Part shown: in pieces, positions 41,798-50,695 of the stretch
Position numbering within the stretch: position 1 is the stretch's first letter
Layout of the letters: each line of letters opens with the position of its first letter
Source of the DNA: Sulfitobacter sp043557345
Lineage (GTDB): Bacteria > Pseudomonadota > Alphaproteobacteria > Rhodobacterales > Rhodobacteraceae
Reading direction: 5' to 3'
NCBI RefSeq assembly: GCF_043557345.1
Contig: NZ_JBIFFV010000009.1
Coordinates: forward strand, 1-64,000
DNA length: 64,000 nucleotides
Notes under the pieces: generated by a model
Told to the model about the DNA's origin: nothing
What the model saw: only the letters and a program-made list of their open reading frames with translations
Database searches by the model: none
Translations under genes and position numbers: made by a program

Positions 41798-42277
41798 TCA
41801 ATTGCCGATGTCGGGGTAGACCTGAGAGCGTTTGACCACGCCGTAAACAAAGCTGGTGTCGATCGACCCGATACCGCCGATGGGATGCAGCCGCGCGCGC
41901 ACGAAGCGCTCGTAGTCCTCAAGATCGCCCACCACGACCCGCAGCAGGTAGTCCGACAGGCCGCTCATTACGAAACATTCCAGCACCTCCGGGATCGCCC
42001 GGATCTGGTTCTCGAAGCGTTTCACCGTGCCCTCGTCGTGACCGTCCAGCGTCACGCGCACCATGACCGTCACCGGCAGCCCGTAGGCCTTGGCATCGAC
42101 CTCCACGCTGTAGCCCCGGATCGCGCCACTTTTCTCCAGCGCGCGCAACCGACGCAGGCAGGGCGAGGGCGACAGGCCAACCTCCTCCGCCAGATCGAGG
42201 TTGGTCATCCGGCCGTTGCGTTGCAGGGCGCGGATGATGCGACGGTCAGTGGCGTCCAATCGGGGTATTTGGGGCAT
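41798..42277 (-). CDS. mdeR: Lrp/AsnC-family regulator (MdeR-like)
   Basis: 159 residues. N-terminal helix-turn-helix (LDATDRRIIRALQRNGRM, LAEEVGLSPSPCLRRLRALEKSGAI) and C-terminal RAM/AsnC ligand domain (VTVMVRVTLDGHDEGTVKRFE, VLECFVMSGLSDYLLRVVV). Divergent from a methionine gamma-lyase gene followed by an E1 gene, the same arrangement as mdeR-mdeA-mdeB of Pseudomonas putida, so probably a methionine-responsive activator. Start is the ATG of MPQIPRLD; ten upstream codons lie in the promoter. Confidence 0.88.
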   Translation of the reverse strand: MPQIPRLDATDRRIIRALQRNGRMTNLDLAEEVGLSPSPCLRRLRALEKSGAIRGYSVEVDAKAYGLPVTVMVRVTLDGHDEGTVKRFENQIRAIPEVLECFVMSGLSDYLLRVVVGDLEDYERFVRARLHPIGGIGSIDTSFVYGVVKRSQVYPDIGN

Positions 42278-42371
42278 GATATGCCAAATCTCCTGCAATC
42301 TGAGCATACATTAGCAACCAAATGCCCCATGCGCCATCGGATCATGCCGCAAAATCAGACAGGGGCCAGCC

Positions 42372-43574
42372 ATGACCGAGAACCACAAATCCTTTGCCAC
42401 CCGCGCCATCCACCACGGCTATGACGCGCAGGACGAACAGGGCGCGTTGAACCCGCCGATCTACATGAGCTCGACCTTCGCCTTCGAGACCGCCGAGGCG
42501 GGCGGCGACATGTTCGCGGGCGAGCGCGCGGGGCATTTCTACACCCGCATCAGCAACCCAACGCTGGACCATCTGGAAAAGCGCATCGCCAACCTCGAGG
42601 GCGCCGAGGCCGGGCTCGCCACCGCCTCGGGCATGGGGGCGATCACTTCGACACTCTGGACCTTCCTGCAGGCGGGCGACGAGATCATCATCGACAAGAC
42701 GCTCTACGGCTGCACCTTCGCCTTCATGACCCACGGCTTACCGCGCTTTGGCGTCAAGGTGACGCTGGTCGACATGACCGAGCCCCAGAACCTCGCCGAG
42801 GTAATCAGCGACCAGACCAAGGTGGTCTATTTCGAAACCCCCGCGAACCCGAACAACCGTCTGGTGGACATCGCCGCCATCTCCGCCATCGCGCATCGCG
42901 CGGGCGCCAAGGTGGTGGTCGACAACACCTATGCCACGCCGGTGATCACCCGCCCCATCGAACATGGCGCCGACATCGTGCTGCATTCGGCGACGAAGTT
43001 CCTCTCGGGCCATGGCGACGTGGTGGCGGGCCTGATCGTCGGCAGCGCCGAGGACATGATGCAGGTCCGGCTCGTGGGTCTGAAGGACATGACCGGGGCG
43101 GTGATGTCGCCGCTGACCGCCATGCTCCTTCTGCGCGGGATCAAGACGCTGGAGCTGCGGATGGAGCGCCACTGCGCCACCGCCGCCAAGGTGGCCGAGG
43201 CGCTGGAAGCGCATCCGGCGGTGCTGCATGTCGCCTACCCGGGGCTGGCAAGCTTCCCGCAGGCCGAGCTTGCGCGGCGGCAGATGGGCAACTTCGGCGG
43301 CATGATCCCCTTCGAGGTCAAGGGCGGCAAGGCCGGCGGCATCGCCTTCATGAACCGGCTGACCCTCATTCAGCGCGCGGTGAGCCTTGGCGACGCGGAA
43401 AGCCTGATCCAGCATCCCGCCAGCATGACCCATTCCACCTATTCCCCCGAGGAACGCGCCGAACACGGCATCGCCGAGGGGCTGGTGCGGCTCTCGGTCG
43501 GGCTGGAATCGGCGGAAGACATCATTGATGACCTTTACGCCGCGCTTGGGGCGCATAACATGCGCGCAGCCTGA
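42372..43574 (+). CDS. mdeA: Methionine gamma-lyase
   Basis: 400 residues, Cys/Met metabolism PLP family. PLP Lys209 in HSATKFLSGHGD and the Cys of LYGCT (Cys114), which distinguishes methionine gamma-lyases from cystathionine lyases/synthases; also YTRISNPTLDHLE, ASGMGAI and SLGDAESLIQHPASMTH. Converts methionine to 2-oxobutyrate, methanethiol and ammonia. Context agrees: Lrp regulator divergent, 2-oxobutyrate dehydrogenase-type E1 downstream. Methanethiol is a central sulfur intermediate in DMSP-using marine Rhodobacterales. Confidence 0.92.
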   Translation: MTENHKSFATRAIHHGYDAQDEQGALNPPIYMSSTFAFETAEAGGDMFAGERAGHFYTRISNPTLDHLEKRIANLEGAEAGLATASGMGAITSTLWTFLQAGDEIIIDKTLYGCTFAFMTHGLPRFGVKVTLVDMTEPQNLAEVISDQTKVVYFETPANPNNRLVDIAAISAIAHRAGAKVVVDNTYATPVITRPIEHGADIVLHSATKFLSGHGDVVAGLIVGSAEDMMQVRLVGLKDMTGAVMSPLTAMLLLRGIKTLELRMERHCATAAKVAEALEAHPAVLHVAYPGLASFPQAELARRQMGNFGGMIPFEVKGGKAGGIAFMNRLTLIQRAVSLGDAESLIQHPASMTHSTYSPEERAEHGIAEGLVRLSVGLESAEDIIDDLYAALGAHNMRAA

Positions 43575-43652
43575 TCCGGCACGAACCGGACCAGTCGCGG
43601 GCGGTGTCGAGGAGGGCACCGCCCAAAGGATCCTCAGAATGAAAGACCTGCC

Positions 43653-46034
43653 ATGACCGCTCTCGCCCCTGCCCAGCTCAAGACCGTCGAACAGCGTCTG
43701 CTGTGGCTGTCGCACTGGATGATCCACAACGCGAACCACATCCGGCCCAAGGTCGACGGCATCAAGGTGGGCGGGCATCAGGCGTCTTCGGCCTCGATGG
43801 TGTCGATCATGACGGCGCTTTATTTCAGCGCCCTGCGGCCCGAGGACCGGGTGGCGGTCAAACCCCATGCCTCGCCGATCTTCCACGCGATGCAATACCT
43901 GATGGGCAACCAGACCCGCGAGAAGATGGAGAATTTCCGCGGTTTCCAGGGGGTGCAGAGTTACCCCAGCCGGACCAAGGACGTGGACGACGTGGATTTC
44001 TCCACCGGCTCGGTCGGCCTTGGCGTGGCGATCACCTCCTTCGCCTCGCTGGTGCAGGACTATATCACCGCGAAGGCTTGGGGCGAGGATGTCGATCTGG
44101 GCCGCATGGTCGCCCTGGTGGGCGACGCAGAGTTGGACGAGGGCAACATCTACGAGGCCCTGCAGGAGGGCTGGAAGAACGACCTGCGCAACACATGGTG
44201 GATCATCGACTACAACCGCCAGTCGCTCGACGGGGTGGTGCGCGAGGGGCTGTTCAAGCGCATCGAGCAGATTTTCGACGCCTTCGGCTGGGACGTGGTC
44301 AAGGTGAAATACGGCGCCTTGCAGTGCGCCGCGTTCGAGGAGCCGGGCGGTGACAAGCTGCGCGACTGGATCGACAATTGCCCCAACCAGCTCTACTCGG
44401 CGCTGACCTATCAGGGCGGCGCGGTCTGGCGCGAACGGCTGATGGAGGCGCTTGGCGATCAGGGCGATGTCACGGCGCTGATCGACGCGCGCAGCGATGA
44501 TGAACTGGCCGAACTGATGGAGAACCTCGGCGGCAATTGCGTGGAGACGATGGCCGAGACCTTCGCCGCCATCGACCACGACCGCCCGGTCTGTTTCCTT
44601 GCCTACACCATCAAGGGCTGGGGCACGCCGATCGCGGGACACAAGGACAACCACGGCGGTCTGATGACCAAGACCCAGATGGCCGATTGGCAGAAACACA
44701 TGGGCGTGGCCGAGGGCGATGAGTGGGAGCCCTTCGCCACTGTCGCGGACCCGCAAGCGCTGCAAGACGCGCTTACCCGCGTGCCCTTCTTCGCCAAGGG
44801 CCGCCGCCGCTACAATGACGCCACACTGCCGGTGCCGCAGATCGAGCTTTCGAGCGACCGGGAGATCTCCACGCAGATGGCCTTCGGCAAGATCCTCGAC
44901 GACCTGTCCAAAGGCGACAGCGATCTGGCGCAGCGCATCGTCACCATGTCGCCGGATGTGACCGGCACGACGAACCTCGGGCCTTGGGTAAACCGCCGCA
45001 AGCTTTTCGCCCGCAAGGAACAGGCCGATACGTTTATCAACGAGAAAATCCCCTCCACCGCGAAATGGGAATTCACGCCCGAGGGCCAGCATATCGAACT
45101 TGGCATCGCCGAGATGAACCTCTTCCTGCTTCTGGGCGCGGCGGGCCTGTCGCATTCGCTTTTCGGCAAGCGGGTCATTCCCATCGGCACGGTCTATGAC
45201 CCCTTCGTCGCCCGCGGTTTGGATGCGCTGAACTACGCTTGTTATCAGGATGCGCGTTTCATGATCGTCGGCACCCCTTCGGGCGTGACGCTGGCCCCCG
45301 AGGGCGGCGCACACCAGTCTATCGGCTCGCCGCTCATCGGCATGAGTCAGGATGGGTTGGCGAGTTTCGAGCCCGCCTTTGCCGATGAGTTGGCCGTTAT
45401 CATGAGCTGGGCCTTCGACTACCTGCAACGTGACGGCGAGGGCGACCCGGACGAGCGCACATGGCTGCGCGACGAGACCGGCGGATCGGTCTATCTGCGG
45501 CTGACCACCAACCCCATCGAACAGCCCGGCAAGCGCGTCGACGAGGACTTCCGTCAGGGCGCCATCGACGGCGCCTATTGGCTGCGCAAGCCGGGGCCGA
45601 ACTGCGACGTGGTGATCGCCTATCAGGGTGCCGTGGCGCCCGAGGCGATCAAGGCCGCGGGCAGCATCGCCGAGGGCCGCCGCGACGTGGGCGTGCTGGC
45701 GGTGACCTCGGCCGACCGTCTGAACGCGGGCTGGACCGCCGCGCAGCGGGCACGCGCCCGTGGCAATCACGCCGCGCAGAGCCACATCGAAACGATGTTG
45801 GGAGGGTTGCCGCGCGACTGCAAGCTGGTGACGGTGATCGACGGCCACCCGGCGACGCTGTCGTGGCTGGGCGCGGTCGTCGGGCATCAGACGGTGCCCC
45901 TCGGCGTCGAGCATTTCGGCCAGACCGGCACCATAGGCGACCTTTACCGGCATTTCGGGATCGACGCGCGCTCGATCGTGGAAAAGGTGCAGGGGCTGAC
46001 CCAGGGGCGCCAGATGCTGCATCGGGTGGGGTGA
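43653..46034 (+). CDS. mdeB: AceE-like E1 2-oxo acid dehydrogenase (2-oxobutyrate type, MdeB-like)
   Basis: 793 residues, single-chain transketolase-like E1 with N-terminal ThDP domain (GSVGLGVAIT, VGDAELDEGNIYEAL...NRQSLDG), a central pyrimidine domain (EGQHIELGIAEMNLFLLLG) and a C-terminal transketolase domain. About 90 residues shorter than E. coli AceE. No E2/E3 genes are adjacent, so it must borrow them from the housekeeping pyruvate dehydrogenase complex. Position right after methionine gamma-lyase fits P. putida MdeB, which oxidises 2-oxobutyrate to propionyl-CoA. Seventy-eight bases after mdeA; ends in TGATG with the next gene. Confidence 0.88.
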   Translation: MTALAPAQLKTVEQRLLWLSHWMIHNANHIRPKVDGIKVGGHQASSASMVSIMTALYFSALRPEDRVAVKPHASPIFHAMQYLMGNQTREKMENFRGFQGVQSYPSRTKDVDDVDFSTGSVGLGVAITSFASLVQDYITAKAWGEDVDLGRMVALVGDAELDEGNIYEALQEGWKNDLRNTWWIIDYNRQSLDGVVREGLFKRIEQIFDAFGWDVVKVKYGALQCAAFEEPGGDKLRDWIDNCPNQLYSALTYQGGAVWRERLMEALGDQGDVTALIDARSDDELAELMENLGGNCVETMAETFAAIDHDRPVCFLAYTIKGWGTPIAGHKDNHGGLMTKTQMADWQKHMGVAEGDEWEPFATVADPQALQDALTRVPFFAKGRRRYNDATLPVPQIELSSDREISTQMAFGKILDDLSKGDSDLAQRIVTMSPDVTGTTNLGPWVNRRKLFARKEQADTFINEKIPSTAKWEFTPEGQHIELGIAEMNLFLLLGAAGLSHSLFGKRVIPIGTVYDPFVARGLDALNYACYQDARFMIVGTPSGVTLAPEGGAHQSIGSPLIGMSQDGLASFEPAFADELAVIMSWAFDYLQRDGEGDPDERTWLRDETGGSVYLRLTTNPIEQPGKRVDEDFRQGAIDGAYWLRKPGPNCDVVIAYQGAVAPEAIKAAGSIAEGRRDVGVLAVTSADRLNAGWTAAQRARARGNHAAQSHIETMLGGLPRDCKLVTVIDGHPATLSWLGAVVGHQTVPLGVEHFGQTGTIGDLYRHFGIDARSIVEKVQGLTQGRQMLHRVG

Positions 46035-46960
46035 TGGAAATGACCTATTCCCTTGCCATCCATGGCGGTGCCGGAACCATCCTCAAGGAAAACATGACAC
46101 CTCAGAAGGAGGCCGCCTATCACGACGGCCTCGCCCGTGCCTTGGAGGCTGGGGAAGTGGTGCTGCGCGACGGCGGGAGTGCGATGGACGCGGTGGTGGC
46201 CGCGGTCTGCGCGCTGGAGGATGAACCGCTGTTCAACGCAGGACGCGGCGCGGTCTATACTTCGGAAGGCGTGCAGGAGATGGACGCCGCCGTGATGGAT
46301 GGCAGCGATCGGCGCGCGGGATCAGTGGCCGGTGTCTTCGGGCCGAAGAACCCCATCAAGCTCGCCCGCGCCGTGATGGAGCGCACCGAGCATGTCACGC
46401 TGATCGGCCCCAACGCGCTGGAGATCGCGCGGCGGGCGGGCTTGGAGTTCGGCGACCGCGACTATTTCTTCACCCAGTCCCGCTGGGATGCGCTGCAAGA
46501 GACGCTTGAGATGCGGGCACGGGGCGAGGTTTCGGACGATCCGGCGCGGCGGCATGGCACCGTGGGAGCCGTAGCGCGCGACGCGGCGGGCAATCTTGCG
46601 GCGGCCACCTCCACGGGGGGCATGACCGCCAAGGCGCCGGGCCGGGTTGGCGACACGCCGATGATCGGCGCGGGCACCTTCGCCGACAACGCGACCTGCG
46701 CTGTCTCAGCCACCCGGCACGGCGAGATTTTCATCCGCTGGAACGCCGCCGGAGAGATCGCAGCGCGGATGCGCCATGCGGGCGAGGATCTGGCAACCGC
46801 CGCCGAACATGTGGTGATGCAGGATCTGGCAGCCAATGACGGCTCAGGCGGGGTCATCGCGGTGGATGCGGCGGGCAATATCGCCATGCCGTTCAACTCG
46901 CAGGGCATGTACCGCGGGATGGTGCGCGGGGGCAGCGCGCCCGAGATCAGTATCTATTGA
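46034..46960 (+). CDS. Isoaspartyl peptidase/L-asparaginase (Ntn type)
   Basis: 308 residues, N-terminal nucleophile hydrolase. Autocleavage before the catalytic Thr176 in RHGTVGAVA; other marks are SLAIHGGAGT, NAGRGAVYTSEG and STGGMTAKAPGRVGDTPMIGAGTFAD. Releases aspartate from isoaspartyl dipeptides or hydrolyses asparagine. Overlaps the mdeB stop (TGATG), so it is translated as part of the mde operon, an unusual association; it may have a broader amidase role. A second ATG two codons on is also possible. Confidence 0.9.
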   Translation: MEMTYSLAIHGGAGTILKENMTPQKEAAYHDGLARALEAGEVVLRDGGSAMDAVVAAVCALEDEPLFNAGRGAVYTSEGVQEMDAAVMDGSDRRAGSVAGVFGPKNPIKLARAVMERTEHVTLIGPNALEIARRAGLEFGDRDYFFTQSRWDALQETLEMRARGEVSDDPARRHGTVGAVARDAAGNLAAATSTGGMTAKAPGRVGDTPMIGAGTFADNATCAVSATRHGEIFIRWNAAGEIAARMRHAGEDLATAAEHVVMQDLAANDGSGGVIAVDAAGNIAMPFNSQGMYRGMVRGGSAPEISIY

Positions 46961-46979
46961 GCGGCGCGGCCCTTCGGTT

Positions 46980-47000
46980 GCCTTCCTGCCACGGGAAGGC
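46980..47000 (+). terminator. Hairpin after the mde operon
   Basis: GCCTTCC (46980-46986) and GGAAGGC (46994-47000) form a seven-bp stem 20 bases after the asparaginase stop. No T-run, so termination is inferred from position. Confidence 0.45.
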
Positions 47001-47064
47001 GACAAATGCCGCCGGGAAGAGCCGCCCGTCATCTAAATCTTGACATTTTGCCCCCTCCCTTTGA

Positions 47065-47075
47065 TTGACGGTCAA
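47065..47075. promoter_or_regulatory. TTGACGGTCAA operator candidate before TRAP operon
   Basis: Perfect dyad TTGAC-G-GTCAA 27 bases before the GTG of the TRAP small permease. Similar in type to the TGACA/TGTCA site at 21222, suggesting another GntR-family site; no regulator gene is adjacent. Confidence 0.4.
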
Positions 47076-47101
47076 ACGAACTTGACGGGAGAGGGGACAA
47101 G

Positions 47102-47680
47102 GTGCGTTTTTTAGCAGCAATTGCCAGGGTGATCTGCGCGGTGAATTTGGTCATCGGCCATCTCTTCTCATGGCTCGCACTCGGCATCGTGTTGGTCTGT
47201 TTCACCGTGGTCGTGCAGCGCTATGTCTTCGCGATCAGCTTCGTTTGGATGCAAGACCTATATATCTGGCTGAACGGCGCGATGTTTACGGCGGTGGCCG
47301 GTTTTGCGCTGCTGCGCGATGACCATGTGCGCGTCGACATTTTCTACCGCCCCGCCACCATGGCCCGCCGCGCGCTGATCGACCTTATCGGCGTCATCGT
47401 CTTTCTGCTGCCCTTCTGCTGGATCGTCTACACCTATTCGATTCCCTTCGTGCAGCGCGCTTGGGGCTATCAGGAAGGATCGGCCAACGTCGGCGGCATG
47501 CCGGGGCTCTACATCCTCAAAGCCTTCATCATCGGCTTCGCATTTCTACTCGCAATTCAGGGGATTGCATGGATCATCCGCTCCATCCTCGTGCTCAGCG
47601 GCAATGCTGAGCTGGTGCCCAAATCCATGCAATACAGCCGGGACCAAATCCCCGCAGACCATCCGCAGGGAGCCGTTTGA
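47102..47680 (+). CDS. TRAP transporter small permease (DctQ)
   Basis: 192 residues, four predicted helices (about 15-40, 55-78, 93-115, 137-160). DctQ-type features: QRYVFAISFVWMQDLYIWLNG and RDDHVRVDIFYRP, the usual region joining helices 2 and 3. GTG start with GAGAGGGG upstream. Overlaps the large permease by TGATG. No binding-protein gene precedes it; the nearest candidate is the minus-strand TakP-like gene at 49356-50450. Confidence 0.88.
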   Translation: MRFLAAIARVICAVNLVIGHLFSWLALGIVLVCFTVVVQRYVFAISFVWMQDLYIWLNGAMFTAVAGFALLRDDHVRVDIFYRPATMARRALIDLIGVIVFLLPFCWIVYTYSIPFVQRAWGYQEGSANVGGMPGLYILKAFIIGFAFLLAIQGIAWIIRSILVLSGNAELVPKSMQYSRDQIPADHPQGAV

Positions 47681-49071
47681 TGGATCCGATTTTCATTGGC
47701 GAGATGCTCGCCGCGCTCATGTTCTTTGGCGTGATCGGCTTTTTGCTGCTCGGCTTTCCGGTGGCTTTCACCCTTGCTGGCGTGTCGCTGCTCTTCGGGG
47801 CTGTGGGCATGGGGTTCGGCGTTTTCGATCCGTCGAACTTTGGCTCGCTGCCAAACCGCTATATCGGCTTCATGACCAACGAAGTTTTGGTCGCCGTGCC
47901 GCTCTTTATCTTCATGGGGGTGATGCTGGAACGCAGCCAGATCGCCGAACAGCTTTTGCTGACCATGGGCAAGCTTTTTGGCAATATGCGCGGCGGTCTG
48001 GGGATTTCGGTGGTGCTGGTGGGGGCGATGCTGGCTGCATCCACGGGCGTCGTGGGGGCCACGGTTGTCACCATGGGCCTGATCTCTCTGCCCGCGATGC
48101 TGCGGGCGGGCTATGACCCTAAGCTTGCCACCGGGGTAATCTGCGCCAGTGGCACCTTGGGGCAGATCATTCCGCCCTCTACCGTGTTGATCTTCATGGG
48201 CGATATGCTGTCGGGCATCAACTCTCAGGTCCAGATGGCCAAGGGCAACTTCGCCCCCACCCCCGTCTCTGTGGGGGATCTTTTCGCCGGGGCGCTGCTG
48301 CCGGGGATTTTGTTGGTCTCGCTTTATCTCAGCTACGTTCTGTTCAAAGCCGCGACCGCGCCCGCCTCCTGCCCCGCGACGCCGGTTCCGGCGGATGAGA
48401 AAAGCCAGTTGGTGCGGGATTTCTTTGTCGCCCTGATGCCGCCGCTTTTGCTGATCCTCGCCGTGCTGGGCTCGATCCTCGGCGGCATCGCGACCCCGAC
48501 CGAGGCGGCCTCTGTCGGTGCCGTGGGGGCGATGGTGCTGGCGGCCCTGCGCTGGCGTCTGTCCTTCCGCATCCTGCGGGAGACGATGATTGCCACAGCC
48601 ACGATCACCAGCATGGTTTTCATCATCCTGCTGGGCGCCTCGGTCTTTTCGATCGTGTTCCGCATGATGGGCGGCGACAATCTGGTGCATGAGTTCCTCA
48701 GCAACCTGCCCGGCGGCCCCTTGGCGGCGGTGGCGGTGGTGATGATCATCATGTTCTTCTTGGGCTTCATCCTCGATACCTTTGAGATCATCTTTATCGT
48801 GATCCCGATCACAGCGCCGGTGCTGTTGATGCTGGACATCGATCCGATCTGGCTGGGCGTCTTGGTCGGGGTGAACTTGCAGACATCCTTCCTGACGCCG
48901 CCCTTCGGCTTTGCGCTGTTCTATCTGCGCGGGGTGGCCCCGGCGGATCTGCCGACGAGCGCGATTTACAAGGGTATCCTGCCATTTGTGCTGTTGCAGG
49001 TGGTGGCGATTGCGATCCTCTTTGCCTTCCCGCAGATCGTGACTTGGTTGCCTAAGATGATCGCGGGGTGA
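47680..49071 (+). CDS. TRAP transporter large permease (DctM)
   Basis: 463 residues, about twelve helices, transport channel of a TRAP system. Recognisable DctM segments: VPLFIFMGVMLERSQIAEQLL, ASTGVVGATVVTMGLISLPAML, ICASGTLGQIIPPSTVLIFMGDM and TSFLTPPFGFALFYLRGVAP. Slightly longer than usual because of an insertion around residues 175-250 (charged and polar). Coupled to dctQ. Followed 20 bases later by a T-tailed terminator. Converges on a TRAP binding-protein gene. Confidence 0.9.
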   Translation: MDPIFIGEMLAALMFFGVIGFLLLGFPVAFTLAGVSLLFGAVGMGFGVFDPSNFGSLPNRYIGFMTNEVLVAVPLFIFMGVMLERSQIAEQLLLTMGKLFGNMRGGLGISVVLVGAMLAASTGVVGATVVTMGLISLPAMLRAGYDPKLATGVICASGTLGQIIPPSTVLIFMGDMLSGINSQVQMAKGNFAPTPVSVGDLFAGALLPGILLVSLYLSYVLFKAATAPASCPATPVPADEKSQLVRDFFVALMPPLLLILAVLGSILGGIATPTEAASVGAVGAMVLAALRWRLSFRILRETMIATATITSMVFIILLGASVFSIVFRMMGGDNLVHEFLSNLPGGPLAAVAVVMIIMFFLGFILDTFEIIFIVIPITAPVLLMLDIDPIWLGVLVGVNLQTSFLTPPFGFALFYLRGVAPADLPTSAIYKGILPFVLLQVVAIAILFAFPQIVTWLPKMIAG

Positions 49072-49091
49072 GATAGCCCCCCTCGACGTTC

Positions 49092-49121
49092 AAAGGCCCG
49101 GCGTTGCTGCCGGGCCTTTTT
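49092..49121 (+). terminator. Rho-independent terminator of dctQM
   Basis: AAAGGCCCGG and CCGGGCCTTT stem with an eight-base loop, followed by TT, just after the dctM stop. A near-identical stem for the opposite gene lies at 49307. Confidence 0.85.
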
Positions 49122-49134
49122 GGTTGGGCGGTAA

Positions 49135-49260
49135 GGGCATCGCCCTCCCTGGTGGGCGATCGAGCCCGTGAAAGGGGCTGCGCGGGGGCCCATCTCGCCG
49201 ACCGATCCGGCTCGGGCTACGTCGCAAAATCGCCCTCCGGGGGGAGGGAGGGCGATGCCC
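49135..49260. repeat. Two-hairpin intergenic repeat, copy 1
   Basis: 126-base element bounded by a 16-base inverted repeat (GGGCATCGCCCTCCCT at 49135-49150 and its complement at 49245-49260). Each arm is itself part of a hairpin: ATCGCCC...GGGCGAT at 49139-49160 and ATCGCCCTCC...GGAGGGCGAT at 49229-49256. It lies between two terminators of convergent TRAP genes and has no supported ORF. A related element sits at 53674-53809. Confidence 0.7.
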
Positions 49261-49306
49261 GGTGTGCCACCGGGCGGGACAGATCTCTTGGAGTTCGCCC
49301 ATGAAG

Positions 49307-49334
49307 AAGGCCCGGCGTTCCCACCGGGCCTTTT
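49307..49334 (-). terminator. Terminator of the minus-strand TRAP binding-protein gene
   Basis: AAGGCCCGG (49307-49315) and CCGGGCCTT (49324-49332) with an eight-base loop, 22 bases after the stop of the binding-protein gene. T-rich flank TTCTTC on the minus strand. Confidence 0.75.
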
Positions 49335-49355
49335 CAATCTCATCTAACGCGAAGC

Positions 49356-50450
49356 TCAGTACTTCAGGAACTTCTGACGCGCCTGCACATAGGGGCTGTC
49401 GATGCTCTCGGTCCGGGTGCGGACGAGGTTCAGCGCTTCGACAAAGCTCTCGGCGGTTTTCTTGACCAGCGGGTCGTCGCTGTTGCGCAGTTCTTCAACC
49501 ACTTCGACCGAGGCTTTGGCACCGGCCTCCATGATGTCATCGGGGAAGTTGCGCACGGTCACGCCATGCTCTTCCTGCAGGGTCTTCAGTGCACGCGGAT
49601 CGTTGGCGTAGAAGTCAGCGGCGACTTGGTCGTATTCCGCTTGGCTCACATCGCGGATGATCGCCTGCAGGTTCTCGGGCAGTTCCTGATACTTCTTCTT
49701 GTCGACGACAAGCTCGGTCGCCAGACCCGATTCCACGAAGGACGGCATGTAGTAGTTCTTGGCCACCTGATGGAAGCCGAGCGCCAGATCGTTGTAGGGG
49801 CCGACGAATTCGGCCGCGTCGAGTGTGCCCGATTGCAGCGCCTGGAAGATTTCGCCCGCGGCCATGTTGGTCACGGTCGCGCCCAACTTCTCCCACACGC
49901 GGCCACCGAGGCCCGGCGTCCGGAAGCGCACGCCTTTGACATCGTCGAGGCTTTTCAGCTCATCCCGGAACCAGCCGCCGGTCTGCGTGCCGGTGTTGCC
50001 CGACAGGAAGCCCTGAACGCCGAACTGGTCGTAGATCTCGTCCCAGATTTCCTGACCGCCCATGTAGCGCATCCAAGCTGTCAGCTCGGGCGTGGTCATG
50101 CCGTAAGGAACGCCGGTGAAGAAGGACAGCGCGGGCGATTTGTTCTGCCAGTAGTAGGCGGCGCCATGGCTCATCTCGGCGGTGCCGTCGATCACGGCGT
50201 CGAGCGATTGCAGCGGCGGCACCATCTCACCGGCGGAGAAGACCTGAATGGTCAGCTCGCCACCCGAGGCGGCGGTGATCCGGTCGGCCAGACGCTGCGC
50301 GCCGACACCCAGACCGGGGAAGTTCTTGGGCCAAGTGGTGACCATGCGCCAGGTGATGTTACCCTGCGCAATAGCGGGCGCTGCAAGTGTCGTGGCGGCA
50401 GCACCTGCCCCCATCACACCGGCTTTGCGGATAAATGAACGACGATCCAT
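49356..50450 (-). CDS. TRAP transporter substrate-binding protein (TakP-like, Tat-exported)
   Basis: 364 residues. Tat signal at the N-terminus (MDRRSFIRKAG..., cleavage after APAIAQ), so it folds before export. Mature start ITWRMVTTWPKNFPGLGVG, the Arg-containing FRTPGLGG ligand loop and AAGEIFQALQSGTLDAAEF are typical of the alpha-keto-acid-binding TakP branch of DctP proteins. Start is the ATG of MDRRSF; 32 upstream codons of the longest frame are promoter sequence. It converges on dctQM (47102-49071), which has no binding protein of its own, and diverges from a second TRAP operon that has its own. Confidence 0.9.
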   Translation of the reverse strand: MDRRSFIRKAGVMGAGAAATTLAAPAIAQGNITWRMVTTWPKNFPGLGVGAQRLADRITAASGGELTIQVFSAGEMVPPLQSLDAVIDGTAEMSHGAAYYWQNKSPALSFFTGVPYGMTTPELTAWMRYMGGQEIWDEIYDQFGVQGFLSGNTGTQTGGWFRDELKSLDDVKGVRFRTPGLGGRVWEKLGATVTNMAAGEIFQALQSGTLDAAEFVGPYNDLALGFHQVAKNYYMPSFVESGLATELVVDKKKYQELPENLQAIIRDVSQAEYDQVAADFYANDPRALKTLQEEHGVTVRNFPDDIMEAGAKASVEVVEELRNSDDPLVKKTAESFVEALNLVRTRTESIDSPYVQARQKFLKY

Positions 50451-50695
50451 GTTTTTCCTCCCAAACGGATATTTGCTTAGCCTCCCCCGACGTCGACGCG
50501 GAGGGCCATGCGCAGCAGATAATCGTCGCTTTTGGAAAATGTCCATGGCCTAGGCAAATTGAAATCTCAGCTTCTGGACAATCCCGCCCCAAGCCGCATA
50601 CGTAGTGCTACTTAAAGCGGCATTATTAATGGTCTTGTGCCTTGTTTTCGGCAGAAAGGCCAATAATGTGCGAGCTGCCAGGGAGGGCTCAGATC

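Noticed and set aside
42738..46022. Very long minus-strand open frame (over 1000 codons) opposite mdeA/mdeB
   Set aside because: Mirror of a GC-rich coding strand; composition is His/Arg/Gly-rich with no recognisable domain, and the plus-strand genes are unambiguous.
49104..49304. Short ORFs across the two-hairpin repeat
   Set aside because: No Shine-Dalgarno and low-complexity Arg/Pro/Gly products imposed by the hairpin sequence.
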